DNA of 64,000 nucleotides, taken from NCBI RefSeq assembly GCF_020731355.1, contig NZ_JAJFZK010000004.1:124001-188000 (forward strand), read 5' to 3'. The first letter of the stretch is position 1. Every line of letters begins with the position of its first letter. A program made the translations under genes and the position numbers. Below, in pieces: positions 17,873-27,135 of this stretch. The DNA is from Bacillus sp. REN16. GTDB lineage: Bacteria > Bacillota > Bacilli > Bacillales > Bacillaceae_L. The notes under the pieces are model-generated. The model did not search any database. It had not been told where the DNA came from and was given only the letters and a program-made list of their open reading frames with translations.

Positions 17873-19216
17873 ATGCTAAAGATAAAGATGGTTAAAGTTT
17901 TTAGTCTACTCTTAATCTGCGTGTTATTTATATCGCTTTTTTCGACAATCGGTGCGACAACATATCATGCATTTTTTGGAGGAAACTCTTTTAAACAAGG
18001 CACAATGATAGGTCCCGTAGATGTTTCAGGTCTTACAGAAGAGGGTGCAAAAGCAGCCTTATTAACAGAGGTTGAAACCTGGTATGAAATGGGGCAAATC
18101 TCAATTGTAAAAGAAGATGAAAATGTTGTACTGCAAAAGCGACAAGTGTATAGCTTTGATATTCTTAAAAGTGTAAGTTCCGCTATTGATGGTAAGCAGA
18201 ATCCACTACTTGCGGATATCAAAGATGAAGAATTTGAAACTATGATCAATGAATTTAATCAGACAGATACACAGGATCTTAAATCTGAAGAGTTTAAAAA
18301 TGATTTGTTACAACCAGCGGTAACCTTACATCCAGGAGAAGTAGTATTCAACCTCGCACAGTTTATAAAGGTTGATGAAGGAAATGTTGTAGCACAAGCT
18401 CTTGTAAGTAATATAAGAGATGAAAGTGAACTCATAAAATGGGTTAAAGAGTTTGGGAACATCAATGTTCCAGCTAATACCCCATTATCCTTATATACAT
18501 TTCTGAAAGAGAATGATGTATTAAATAAATTTTCAAATGAAACATTAAGCATGATAGCAACTGGGATATATTCAACCGTTCTGCCAACTAATTTTGATAT
18601 CGTTGAGCGTCATATAAGCGATATCCTGCCACCTTATGCAACTTTCGGAAATGAAGCCATGATTGAAAAAGAAAAGAAGGATTTTATTATTTATAATACG
18701 AACCCTTATGAATATAGATTTGTCTTTTCTTTAACAGACAAAGGTTTCGAGGTTCAACTTACAGGTGCCCAAATGCCGCAAACCATTAGTATTTCAATAA
18801 GAGATGAAGAATCGTTTAAACCGAAAATAATTAAGCAATTTGATAGTACCCTAAAGAAAGGACAAGTTGTTGTCAAACAAAAAGGGACTCCCGGCCAGGT
18901 AGGTAAAATATATCGGATCGTCAAAAAACAAGGGCAGCTTGACCAAAGCGTGCTTGTCGCACAAGACTACTATCCGCCAATTCCGAAAATCGAAGTGCAG
19001 AGTATTGTAGTCCCAGAAGAGGAACAACAAAACCCTACCGGACAAGAGCAAGATATATCAAATCCTGATTCGAACCAAAATCCTCCTACGAATGATTCAG
19101 AAGGGAAAAATGGAGAAAATGATCAGTCAGGTAACGATACAGATGAAAATGGTAATGATAACTCAGATACGGACCTTTGGGAAGATCCTGATCCATTGCA
19201 TTTACAAAAGTCTTAG
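17873..19216 (+). CDS. VanW-like / G5-like extracytoplasmic protein, first gene of pilus operon
   Basis: 447 residues. One N-terminal membrane segment (VFSLLLICVLFISLFSTIGATT), then GTMIGPVDVSGLTEEGAKAAL, which resembles the peptidoglycan-binding repeat of YoaR/VanW proteins. Near residues 225-285 SMIATGIYSTVLPTNFDIVE and ILPPYATFGNEAMI follow the end of a VanW domain. A G5-like region follows (FDSTLKKGQVVVKQKGTPGQ) and a polar Asn/Asp/Gly-rich tail. The usual VanW block ending GGGICQVSS is not recognisable. It lies 15 bases before pilB, so a role in passing or anchoring the pilus in the wall is inferred. Confidence 0.65.
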   Translation: MLKIKMVKVFSLLLICVLFISLFSTIGATTYHAFFGGNSFKQGTMIGPVDVSGLTEEGAKAALLTEVETWYEMGQISIVKEDENVVLQKRQVYSFDILKSVSSAIDGKQNPLLADIKDEEFETMINEFNQTDTQDLKSEEFKNDLLQPAVTLHPGEVVFNLAQFIKVDEGNVVAQALVSNIRDESELIKWVKEFGNINVPANTPLSLYTFLKENDVLNKFSNETLSMIATGIYSTVLPTNFDIVERHISDILPPYATFGNEAMIEKEKKDFIIYNTNPYEYRFVFSLTDKGFEVQLTGAQMPQTISISIRDEESFKPKIIKQFDSTLKKGQVVVKQKGTPGQVGKIYRIVKKQGQLDQSVLVAQDYYPPIPKIEVQSIVVPEEEQQNPTGQEQDISNPDSNQNPPTNDSEGKNGENDQSGNDTDENGNDNSDTDLWEDPDPLHLQKS

Positions 19217-19231
19217 GAAAGGGGAAACTCC

Positions 19232-20887
19232 ATGCGTATAACTCGAAAACGGCTAGGAAATTTATTGGTAGAATCTGGTCTTATTTCGGAAGACCAGCTA
19301 CAACAGGCCCTAAAGGATAAGACGGAATCACAGAAGCTGGGTGATATCTTACTTCAAAAAGGATTTATTACAGAACAACAATTAATTGAGGTTTTAGAAT
19401 TTCAATTAGGAATTCCGCATGTCAGCTTATTCCGATATCCTATTGACGCATCTTTAATATCACTAATACCTAGGGAAATGGCTAGAAGGTATTTGTTGAT
19501 TGCCCTTAGAAAAGAAGGGGACAGGCTCTATGTGGCAATGGCTGACCCGATGGACTTTTATGCAATCGAAGATTTACGTCTGAGGACAGGCTTTCACATC
19601 GAACCTGCCATTGCTTCAAAAGATGAGATTTTACGTGCAATCAATAAGTTTTATGACTTAGACGATGGGATCAAAGAGTTTCTAGATGAGACACCAACTG
19701 AAATACAAGAGGAAAAGATAACAAATGAGGACGCACCAGTCGTTAAATTAGTAAATCAAATTTTACAAAATGCAGTTCAACAGCGTGCAAGTGATATTCA
19801 TATCGATCCTCATGAAACAAAGGTAATTCTGCGTTATCGAGTAGATGGGGTGCTGCGTACAGAAAGAACCTTACCGCGCAGTATGCAAAGTGTCCTAACA
19901 GCACGTATTAAAATTATGGCAAACTTAGATATTACGGAAAGTCGTATCCCTCAGGATGGACGGATTAAAGTAAGTTTGGAAGCACATCATATTGATTTAC
20001 GTGTTTCTACTTTACCAACGGTATTCGGTGAAAAAATTGTACTGCGTGTGTTGGATATGAGTAGTTCGCTTAATAATATTTCACAATTAGGATTCAATAA
20101 AGTTAACTTAGAACGGTTTAAGAAATTAATTCAACAACCGACTGGAATCGTTTTAATAACGGGTCCAACAGGTTCAGGGAAATCGTCCACCCTTTATGCT
20201 GCCTTGAATCAGCTAAATTCAGAGGATGTAAATATTATTACCGTTGAAGATCCAGTGGAGTACCAACTAGAAGGCATTAATCAAATTCAGGTAAACCCAA
20301 ATGTCGGTATGACTTTTGCCAAAGGACTTCGTGCAATTTTACGGCAAGATCCCAATATTATTATGGTCGGAGAAATTCGTGACAGTGAGACGGCGGATGT
20401 TGCTGTAAGAGCATCACTAACTGGGCATTTAGTATTAAGTACACTTCATACCAATGATTCGCTTGGAACAATCACACGTTTGATCGATATGGGGGTTGAA
20501 CCATTCCTTGTTGCGTCATCTTTATCAGGAGTCGTTTCCCAACGCTTAGTTCGCCGTGTATGCCGAGACTGTGGTCAGTTACATGAACCTACCGTTCGAG
20601 AACTTGAAATTTTCGGGAGACGAGGCATTACCATCGATAAAGTGAATCGAGGCAGAGGTTGTGGAACATGTAATATGACAGGTTATAAAGGAAGAGTAGC
20701 CATTCATGAGCTATTAGTTCTTAATAATGAGATGAGACGAATGATTATGAATAAAGAGCCATACTCAAGCCTTCGAGAGGTCGCAATAAAAGATGGAACC
20801 ATCTTCCTGATTGATGATGGTCTATTAAAGGTAAAGCAAGGGATTACGACAACCGAGGAAATACTTCGCGTAGCAACTGCTGAATAG
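19232..20887 (+). CDS. pilB: Type IV pilus assembly ATPase PilB (GspE/PulE family)
   Basis: Cytoplasmic hexameric ATPase for pilus extension. The N-terminus holds two 24-residue MshEN-like motifs (residues 7-30 from RLGNLLVESGLIS and 35-58 from KLGDILLQKGFIT) that in related ATPases bind c-di-GMP. Walker A GPTGSGKSS is at 311-319, the Asp box ITVEDPVEYQ follows, Walker B is IIMVGEIRDSETA, and the zinc tetracysteine is Cys444, Cys447, Cys477, Cys480. The length (551) is that of PilB rather than the shorter ComGA. SD GGAAAGGGG precedes ATG. Confidence 0.93.
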   Translation: MRITRKRLGNLLVESGLISEDQLQQALKDKTESQKLGDILLQKGFITEQQLIEVLEFQLGIPHVSLFRYPIDASLISLIPREMARRYLLIALRKEGDRLYVAMADPMDFYAIEDLRLRTGFHIEPAIASKDEILRAINKFYDLDDGIKEFLDETPTEIQEEKITNEDAPVVKLVNQILQNAVQQRASDIHIDPHETKVILRYRVDGVLRTERTLPRSMQSVLTARIKIMANLDITESRIPQDGRIKVSLEAHHIDLRVSTLPTVFGEKIVLRVLDMSSSLNNISQLGFNKVNLERFKKLIQQPTGIVLITGPTGSGKSSTLYAALNQLNSEDVNIITVEDPVEYQLEGINQIQVNPNVGMTFAKGLRAILRQDPNIIMVGEIRDSETADVAVRASLTGHLVLSTLHTNDSLGTITRLIDMGVEPFLVASSLSGVVSQRLVRRVCRDCGQLHEPTVRELEIFGRRGITIDKVNRGRGCGTCNMTGYKGRVAIHELLVLNNEMRRMIMNKEPYSSLREVAIKDGTIFLIDDGLLKVKQGITTTEEILRVATAE

Positions 20888-20899
20888 GTGGAGAACAGT

Positions 20900-21946
20900 A
20901 TGAAAGAAAAAATAAACCAAATATTACTTTCAGCACATGAATTAAAAGCTTCTGATATTCATATCACAGCCGGTGTTCCCCCTATCTTTCGAATTAATGG
21001 GGATTTAAAGAGATATGGCAAGGAAATGATTTTGCCAAACATGATTGACTCGATTGCTAAGGCAATTGTACCAGAAGATATGTGGTTGTATTTCAAAGAA
21101 AAAGGAGAACTTGATTTCTCATATGGAATCCAGGGTGTCTCACGGTTTCGTGTAAATTTATATAAACAGAGAACAACTCTCGCAATTGCATTTCGCGTGA
21201 TACCTACCGCAATTCCAACATTTGAGGAACTTGAACTTCCGCAGGTATTAAAGAAAATTTGTCAAAAACCCCAAGGTCTTGTTCTCGTTACAGGGCCGAC
21301 CGGAAGCGGGAAATCGACAACACTTGCATCCATGATTCAATTTATTAATCAAACAATGAGTAAACATGTAGTCACTCTTGAAGACCCAATTGAATACCTG
21401 CATAAGCATGGCGCTAGTATCATTGAGCAGCGAGAAATTGGAAGTGATACACTTAATTTTGCGAACGGACTTCGTGCAGCACTTAGGCAGGACCCTGATG
21501 TGATCCTTGTAGGTGAAATGCGAGATTTAGAAACCATTCACACAGCCATTACAGCAGCTGAAACGGGTCATCTTGTGCTTGGTACATTACACACAGTTAG
21601 TGCACCATCAACGATTGAACGGATTATAGATGTGTTTCCATCTTCACAGCAACCGCAAATTAGAATTCAACTTGCTAATGTGCTTGTAAGTGTGATTTCG
21701 CAAAGGCTTTTTCCAACAGCTAATCGAAAGGGCAGGAGAGCAGCAACCGAAATTCTGATTAATAACTCAGCAGTTGCCAATTTAATTCGCAATGAAAAGA
21801 CTCATCAAATTAAAAATGTAATGCAGACAAGCCGTGCTGAAGGAATGCACACACTGGATAGTAACCTAATAGATTTAGTCCGTGCCGGGACTATTTCAAA
21901 GGATGTTGCCCAACCTTTCTTACAGGAGACCATGAATAATGCCTAG
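20900..21946 (+). CDS. pilT: Type IV pilus retraction ATPase PilT
   Basis: PilT/VirB11-type ATPase of 348 residues. Walker A GPTGSGKST lies near 132-140, the Asp box VTLEDPIEYLH and Walker B VILVGEMRDLETI follow, with the His box TGHLVLGTLHT. AVANLIRNEKTHQI corresponds to the AIRNLIRE motif needed for retraction in the family. It lacks the zinc tetracysteine, separating it from PilB. I start at the ATG 12 bases after the pilB stop; GGTGGAG lies 6 bases before it. Its presence implies retractable pili. Confidence 0.93.
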   Translation: MKEKINQILLSAHELKASDIHITAGVPPIFRINGDLKRYGKEMILPNMIDSIAKAIVPEDMWLYFKEKGELDFSYGIQGVSRFRVNLYKQRTTLAIAFRVIPTAIPTFEELELPQVLKKICQKPQGLVLVTGPTGSGKSTTLASMIQFINQTMSKHVVTLEDPIEYLHKHGASIIEQREIGSDTLNFANGLRAALRQDPDVILVGEMRDLETIHTAITAAETGHLVLGTLHTVSAPSTIERIIDVFPSSQQPQIRIQLANVLVSVISQRLFPTANRKGRRAATEILINNSAVANLIRNEKTHQIKNVMQTSRAEGMHTLDSNLIDLVRAGTISKDVAQPFLQETMNNA

Positions 21947-23144
21947 ATATAAGTATGAGGGACGAGACAAATATGGAAAAAAATCCGGCACAATATCTGG
22001 AACGTCTAAGACAGATGCAGTAGCAAATCTAAGGCAAAAAGGAATCCGAGTTACGAATATAAATGAAATTCCTGAAACCTTACTAACAAAAGAAATTGCA
22101 ATTGGAAGTCCAGTAAAATATAAAGATTTCGTTATCTTTTTAAGGCAATTTGCTACACTTATCAAAGCTGGGGTTACGATTGTTGATACGATGAATATTT
22201 TGGCGAATCAAACAAGCAGTAAGCCTTTAAAAAATGCTTTACTTGAGGTAGAAGAAGACCTAAGGGAGGGTATTTCCTTATCGGCAGCAACAGCAAAGCA
22301 TAAACGAATTTTTACAACACTTTTTACAAATATGGTACGGGTTGGTGAGGTTGGAGGAAATCTTGATGACACTCTGGAAAACCTTGCAGATTATTATGAG
22401 AAGCAAAATAAAACAAGACAAAAAGTAAAGTCGGCAATGGCATACCCTGCGGTTATTGGGGTTGTTGCAGTAGCTGTCGTTATCTTTTTATTAGTTTCTG
22501 TTGTACCAACTTTTGTCGATATGTTTGCAGACTTTGGAGCTGAGCTGCCGGCTATTACCAAATTTGTCTTAAATGCAAGTGAATTTATGCAGCAATTTTG
22601 GTGGCTTGTCATTTTGATCTTTATTTTTATTTTTCTGCTCTTCACGATTATAAAACAAAGAAAAGAAACTAGGTATTATCTTGATTTTGTATTATTAAAA
22701 ATGCCGATTTTTGGAACACTAATGCAAAAAGCGGCCCTTGCTCGAATGACAAGAACATTAGCTTCTATGTTAAGCAGTTCTGTTCCGATATTACAGGCGC
22801 TTGCAGTTGTGGAAACAATTGTTGAAAATGAAGTGATTGCAGATGTTATCAAACAATCAAGGAAATCACTAGAACAAGGTAAGTCCATGACAGAGCCAAT
22901 GAAAAAGCATTGGGCATTTCCGCCACTCATTACTCATATGATCGCAATTGGTGAAACGACAGGATCTTTGGATGAGATGCTAGGTAAGGTAGCGAATTTC
23001 TATGAAGATGATGTAGAGAACACAACGGATCAATTAAAATCACTAATTGAACCACTTATGATAGTATTCTTAAGTAGTATAGTAGGGACTATTGTCACAG
23101 CTATTCTTGTACCAATGTTTGATATATTTAACCAAATTCAATAA
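21939..23144 (+). CDS. pilC: Type IV pilus inner-membrane platform protein PilC
   Basis: Polytopic GspF-family protein of 401 residues with two GspF domains (FVIFLRQFATLIKAGV near residue 65 and ALARMTRTLASMLSSSVPIL near 265) and three membrane helices. It connects the PilB/PilT motors with the pilin. SD CAGGAG lies inside pilT and the reading frames overlap by 8 bases. Confidence 0.93.
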   Translation: MPRYKYEGRDKYGKKSGTISGTSKTDAVANLRQKGIRVTNINEIPETLLTKEIAIGSPVKYKDFVIFLRQFATLIKAGVTIVDTMNILANQTSSKPLKNALLEVEEDLREGISLSAATAKHKRIFTTLFTNMVRVGEVGGNLDDTLENLADYYEKQNKTRQKVKSAMAYPAVIGVVAVAVVIFLLVSVVPTFVDMFADFGAELPAITKFVLNASEFMQQFWWLVILIFIFIFLLFTIIKQRKETRYYLDFVLLKMPIFGTLMQKAALARMTRTLASMLSSSVPILQALAVVETIVENEVIADVIKQSRKSLEQGKSMTEPMKKHWAFPPLITHMIAIGETTGSLDEMLGKVANFYEDDVENTTDQLKSLIEPLMIVFLSSIVGTIVTAILVPMFDIFNQIQ

Positions 23145-23289
23145 TTTAAATGGTATTTTATCTTTTTCTACAAAAATCGCTCAAAATTTCGTTTGTTTCC
23201 AACAAATAAGTAGTGTATTCTACATGGTTTGCAATTATAATGAATAGTATAAATGGACTAGTTCCGTGTAAAAAGGAGAGGAAAAATAA

Positions 23290-23751
23290 ATGCTGAAAAA
23301 GTATTTAAAAAATCAAAAAGGTTTGACGTTAATTGAGTTATTAGCAGTAATCGTAATTCTAGGGATTATTGCGGCGATTGCAATACCGAGTATTGGAAAA
23401 ATATTGGATAATTCAAACAAAGATGCTCATGTTTCGAATGCTGAAGCGATAGTTAATGCGGCTAAGTTATATGTTTCATCTCAAAATCAGTCAATTTCTG
23501 CTGCCGAGGCAACACCAACAAATATAACACTTGAAGAACTTATTAATAATGGTTTCATGGATGAGATTAAGGATCCTAGTAATAAAAGTTCAACATATAA
23601 TCCAAAAACAACTTTAGTTGCTATTCATAAACCCGCTGGATCAGGTACTGTTTATAAAGTAACTCTTGTATCACGACATGATCCAGCGAGAACTTATTTA
23701 GACGCGATAAATATAAACGATTTGGATAGAGCGGATGTTAAAAATAATTAA
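23290..23751 (+). CDS. pilA: Major type IV pilin (prepilin)
   Basis: 153 residues, leader MLKKYLKNQKG then LTLIELLAVIVILGIIAAIAIP, the strongest prepilin signature of the cluster with Glu at mature position 5. The mature protein (about 142 residues) has no cysteine, so the C-terminal domain is not disulfide-bonded. It has its own 145-base upstream region with TATAAT near 23240 and an SD AAAGGAGAGG, and is followed by a strong hairpin; both suggest separate high-level expression, as for a major subunit. Calling it major rather than minor is inference. Confidence 0.85.
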   Translation: MLKKYLKNQKGLTLIELLAVIVILGIIAAIAIPSIGKILDNSNKDAHVSNAEAIVNAAKLYVSSQNQSISAAEATPTNITLEELINNGFMDEIKDPSNKSSTYNPKTTLVAIHKPAGSGTVYKVTLVSRHDPARTYLDAININDLDRADVKNN

Positions 23752-23770
23752 TTGATGAAGTAGATTAATA

Positions 23771-23815
23771 AAGTATATAGATGAATTATCTCGTTATTTC
23801 ATCTATATACTTTTA
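23771..23815 (+). terminator. Hairpin between pilin gene and pilD
   Basis: Perfect 15-base stem AAGTATATAGATGAA/TTCATCTATATACTT followed by TTAATTTC. The weak T-run suggests partial termination or a 3' stabiliser for pilin mRNA, with some readthrough to pilD. Confidence 0.65.
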
Positions 23816-23832
23816 ATTTCAAGGAGATAGAA

Positions 23833-24591
23833 ATGATAATAACGATTTATTTATATATATTTATCGTTGGGCTTTTGCTAGGCTCCTTCTTCAATGTAGT
23901 CGGCCTACGAATCCCAGCCGGTGAATCAATCGTTCGCCCACGTTCAGCATGCCCGACTTGTAAGCATCAGCTGACGGCAATTGAATTAATACCGGTATTT
24001 TCATACATACTCCAAGGTGGCAAATGCCGAAATTGTAAAACACGCATTTCACCTATTTATGCATCTTTTGAATTAGTAACCGCAATTCTTTTTACGATTT
24101 CACCATTGTTGGTGGGATGGTCAAAAGAATTGATTATCGCTTGGACGTTAATTTCCTTATTAATGATCATCTTTGTTTCAGATCTTACATACATGATTAT
24201 CCCAGATAAAGTGCTTCTGTTCTTTGCACCGGTTTTCATCATTGAACGTATTTTCATTCCACTTGAACCGTGGTGGGACATGCTAGCCGGGAGTATCGTC
24301 GGATTTCTTCTCCTTTATCTAATCGCTATTATCAGTAGAGGAGGCATGGGCGGTGGAGATATTAAGCTTTATGCAGTTCTTGGACTTGTATTGGGCTGGA
24401 AACTTGTTCTGTTATCGTTTTTCTTAGCAACCATCTTTGGTACTGTGATTGGACTTTGTGGAATGGTCATTGGTAAAGTAAAGAAAGGGAAACCCATGCC
24501 TTTTGGTCCATCCATCGTCATTGGGACCCTCCTTGCATACTTTTTTGGACAAGACATTATCTCGTGGTATATTGAACTATTCGTACATTGA
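23833..24591 (+). CDS. pilD: Prepilin peptidase / N-methyltransferase (A24 family)
   Basis: 252-residue membrane aspartyl protease that cleaves prepilin leaders after Gly and methylates the new N-terminus. The N-terminal methylase segment has Cys40, Cys43, Cys65 and Cys68 (CPTC...CRNC). Catalytic aspartates are Asp117 in VSDLTYMIIPD and Asp176 in GGGDIKL. It occupies the place of comC in B. subtilis and could also process competence pseudopilins encoded elsewhere (inference). SD AAGGAG. Confidence 0.95.
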   Translation: MIITIYLYIFIVGLLLGSFFNVVGLRIPAGESIVRPRSACPTCKHQLTAIELIPVFSYILQGGKCRNCKTRISPIYASFELVTAILFTISPLLVGWSKELIIAWTLISLLMIIFVSDLTYMIIPDKVLLFFAPVFIIERIFIPLEPWWDMLAGSIVGFLLLYLIAIISRGGMGGGDIKLYAVLGLVLGWKLVLLSFFLATIFGTVIGLCGMVIGKVKKGKPMPFGPSIVIGTLLAYFFGQDIISWYIELFVH

Positions 24592-24608
24592 TTTAAAGGG
24601 GATACATA

Positions 24609-25583
24609 ATGGCTTTTACACTATTTTCATCAAACAAAATGGCAAATATTATTATTAAAGATCATGCGATCAGATATGTGGGTGTGAAGCAAACAAACCC
24701 TATTACCGTTCAAAAGTTTCGTGAAAAATATTTACCCCCTGGTATTATTCAAGAAGGAAGAATAATTGAAAGGGATACACTACTTTTAATTTTAGATGAG
24801 TGTGTGTCAGATTGGGGAATAAAAAAAAATCATGTTCAATTTGTGATTCCAGACCCTTTCGTGGTGATTCGCAAAATAACAATCCCAAATGAAGTAAAAG
24901 ATGATGAGATTTTAGGATATATCTATTTGGAACTTGGCACAACCATCCATCTTCCTTTTGAGGAACCTGTTATTGATTTCAAAAAGCTTACAGAGGATGA
25001 AACCCGAAAAGAAGTACTCATTATTGCTGCACCTGAGGACGTTGCGTCCGAGTATTCTTCGTTATTAGAAGAGGTAGATTTAAAGCCAGTAGCAGCTGAT
25101 ATTACACCACTATGTATGTATCGTCTCTTTCATTTTTGCGATAAAACAAAAGAGGAAGGTCATTCATTGCTTATACAGTTTGATCTACAATCTGTTAATT
25201 TGAGTATTTTTCATCAAGATGTACCTTTGTTTATGAGACATATTACGTTAGAAACATCCATAGAAGATTGGGATATTCAACAAAATAATTCTCATACATT
25301 AGCGGATATACGATGGAATAGTCATCGAAGTAAAATAGAAGTTCTAATGGATGAATTAATCAAAGAGATAGAGCATGTGATGAATTTTTATAGCTTTAAT
25401 ATGACTCAGGGGAAGGAAAGGATTACCAATATATTAATGAGCGGTGACCATCCATATCTTTCAGGCATTAGGACAACACTAAAGCAAAGATATGAAATAC
25501 CGGTTCAAACCATTGATAAATTTGAACAGCTTCCTGCCCATTATTATTTACCATTAGGATTGGCTCTTAAAGAGGTGCAATAA
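24609..25583 (+). CDS. pilM: Type IV pilus biogenesis protein PilM (actin-like)
   Basis: 324 residues of the PilM/SHS2-FtsA-like ATPase family: NIIIKDHAIRYVGVKQ at the N-terminus, VIPDPFVVIRKITIPNEV near 80-97, LLIQFDLQSVNLSIFH near 190. It should bind the cytoplasmic N-terminus of PilN. The usual leading glycine loop is weakly conserved. SD AAAGGGGATA. The stop overlaps the pilN start by one base. Confidence 0.85.
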   Translation: MAFTLFSSNKMANIIIKDHAIRYVGVKQTNPITVQKFREKYLPPGIIQEGRIIERDTLLLILDECVSDWGIKKNHVQFVIPDPFVVIRKITIPNEVKDDEILGYIYLELGTTIHLPFEEPVIDFKKLTEDETRKEVLIIAAPEDVASEYSSLLEEVDLKPVAADITPLCMYRLFHFCDKTKEEGHSLLIQFDLQSVNLSIFHQDVPLFMRHITLETSIEDWDIQQNNSHTLADIRWNSHRSKIEVLMDELIKEIEHVMNFYSFNMTQGKERITNILMSGDHPYLSGIRTTLKQRYEIPVQTIDKFEQLPAHYYLPLGLALKEVQ

Positions 25584-26269
25584 TGCTAGTAGATATTAAT
25601 TTACTTCCTAGAAAAGAATATAGAAATAGAGCTAATTTATTTCTTGTCATACTTATCGTGATTGTTGCCTTAGTTGGCTTTCTTTTTGTTTTTTTACAAC
25701 TAAATAAAGCTCATGCACTTGAAAAGGATCTTAACAATCAACTTGTAACAGTTCAAGCAGCCAGAGTTGCTGCCGAAGAAGAAGGTGCAGTTTCAAATAA
25801 TTCAAATAGTGTTCTACAGCTAGAAAGAACAGCAGAATGGGCGGATGCTTATTTTGTTGAAACAGTTCCGATCTTAAATCACCTAACGAAATTATTACCG
25901 GAACGAGGATTTGTTCAATCCTTTACCTATTCAGATACCGGTGTTATTTCTTTTGAAGTCCAGTTTGATACGAATACCGAGGTTGCACATTATTTAGCAT
26001 TGCTTAATGAATCTCCTAACTTTGAATCAGTCAAGCTGTTTACTGTATCAACTAGTCCGCTAACTGAAGAGGTTAATGAAGAGGATGTAGGACAAGGGAA
26101 TGAAACAAATAATGAGTCGAACCCTACTAATACTGAAGGCAATGTAACGTTACCTAATAATGCGACTAAAACAGATGCAAATGATAACATTTTACCAAGA
26201 TATTATGCACAATTTGAATTAATTATTAACAAGGCTGCATTTAATACGATAGAAAAGGAGGGTGACTAA
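25583..26269 (+). CDS. pilN: Type IV pilus protein PilN
   Basis: Bitopic membrane protein of 228 residues. The diagnostic cytoplasmic N-terminus MLVDINLLPRKEYRN is the PilM-binding INLLP motif; one TM helix follows (LFLVILIVIVALVGFLFVFL), then a coiled coil and an extracytoplasmic domain with an Asn/Thr-rich insertion near 175-205. It forms the alignment subcomplex with PilM and PilO. Confidence 0.88.
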   Translation: MLVDINLLPRKEYRNRANLFLVILIVIVALVGFLFVFLQLNKAHALEKDLNNQLVTVQAARVAAEEEGAVSNNSNSVLQLERTAEWADAYFVETVPILNHLTKLLPERGFVQSFTYSDTGVISFEVQFDTNTEVAHYLALLNESPNFESVKLFTVSTSPLTEEVNEEDVGQGNETNNESNPTNTEGNVTLPNNATKTDANDNILPRYYAQFELIINKAAFNTIEKEGD

Positions 26270-26270
26270 T

Positions 26271-27062
26271 ATGACTCTCCATTTCTCACGAAAACAGCTT
26301 ACTCTTTTAATCCTTTCAACTGTTGTCTTACTTGGCTTATCTTATTTAGCCTATTTTTTACTAGTAACACCGGTCAATCAAAAAATCTCTCAGCTAGAGA
26401 ATAGTTTGAAAACGGAACAAAGACTGTTAGAGTTGGTTTCTGAAAAAAGTACTACTGAGGAAGCTATTGTTAGCTCGACTGAGATTCAAAAGAAAATACC
26501 GGTAATCCCATTAGTGGAACAAATCATTTTGGATATAGAACGTGCCGAAACCTTATCTGAAAGTAAAGTTACCAACATGTCCTATAGTGAAAATGAATTT
26601 ATTTTAGATGAAGAATCTCAAACTGAGGGACAGGAAGAAGTAACAGAACCTAACGATACAACTGAAACGGTAGAGGTTGCTCCAGACAAGACCACGCAGG
26701 CTGAACAACCTGAGGAAGAGAATACATTCGATCCTGAACTAGTAGATGGTTTAAGTCTAGTAACGGTTACATTGAGTGTTGAATCTCCAAATTATAGTGA
26801 ATTGGAGAAATTCTTGTCGGTTGTCGAACATCAAACAAGAATAACGAAGGTTGATGCATTAAGCTTTACGGGTACATCGGAGCTGACTTCAATCGAACAA
26901 GTTCCTGCACCGCTAGTGTACAATGTGACAATATCTTCATTCTACATGCCAAAATATAAGGATCTTGCTGAAGAGGCACCTAGACTAACGGTACCACCCC
27001 CAGGAAATAAAAAAAATCCGTTGGCTACTGGTTTAGAAAATGAAAGCAAAGATAGTCAATGA
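26271..27062 (+). CDS. pilO: Type IV pilus PilO-like protein
   Basis: About 263 residues: short cytoplasmic start, one TM helix (LTLLILSTVVLLGLSYLAYFLLV), coiled coil (QKISQLENSLKTEQRLLELVSEK), and an extracytoplasmic domain split by an acidic Glu/Thr-rich insertion near 120-155; FLSVVEHQTRITKVDALSF near 185 is the ferredoxin-like PilO core. I start at the ATG preceded by AGGAGGGTG inside pilN. No PilP or secretin follows, as expected for a single-membrane cell. Confidence 0.82.
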   Translation: MTLHFSRKQLTLLILSTVVLLGLSYLAYFLLVTPVNQKISQLENSLKTEQRLLELVSEKSTTEEAIVSSTEIQKKIPVIPLVEQIILDIERAETLSESKVTNMSYSENEFILDEESQTEGQEEVTEPNDTTETVEVAPDKTTQAEQPEEENTFDPELVDGLSLVTVTLSVESPNYSELEKFLSVVEHQTRITKVDALSFTGTSELTSIEQVPAPLVYNVTISSFYMPKYKDLAEEAPRLTVPPPGNKKNPLATGLENESKDSQ

Positions 27063-27079
27063 TTAATAAACCTATATGT

Positions 27080-27106
27080 ACGAGGCATGATTTGTCTCGT
27101 TTTTTT
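27080..27106 (+). terminator. Terminator after pilO
   Basis: Stem ACGAGGCA/TGTCTCGT (one G-U pair) followed by seven T. It separates the core pilus operon from the next gene. Confidence 0.75.
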
Positions 27107-27135
27107 AAGAAATTATAGATGGATGTGATAACAGC

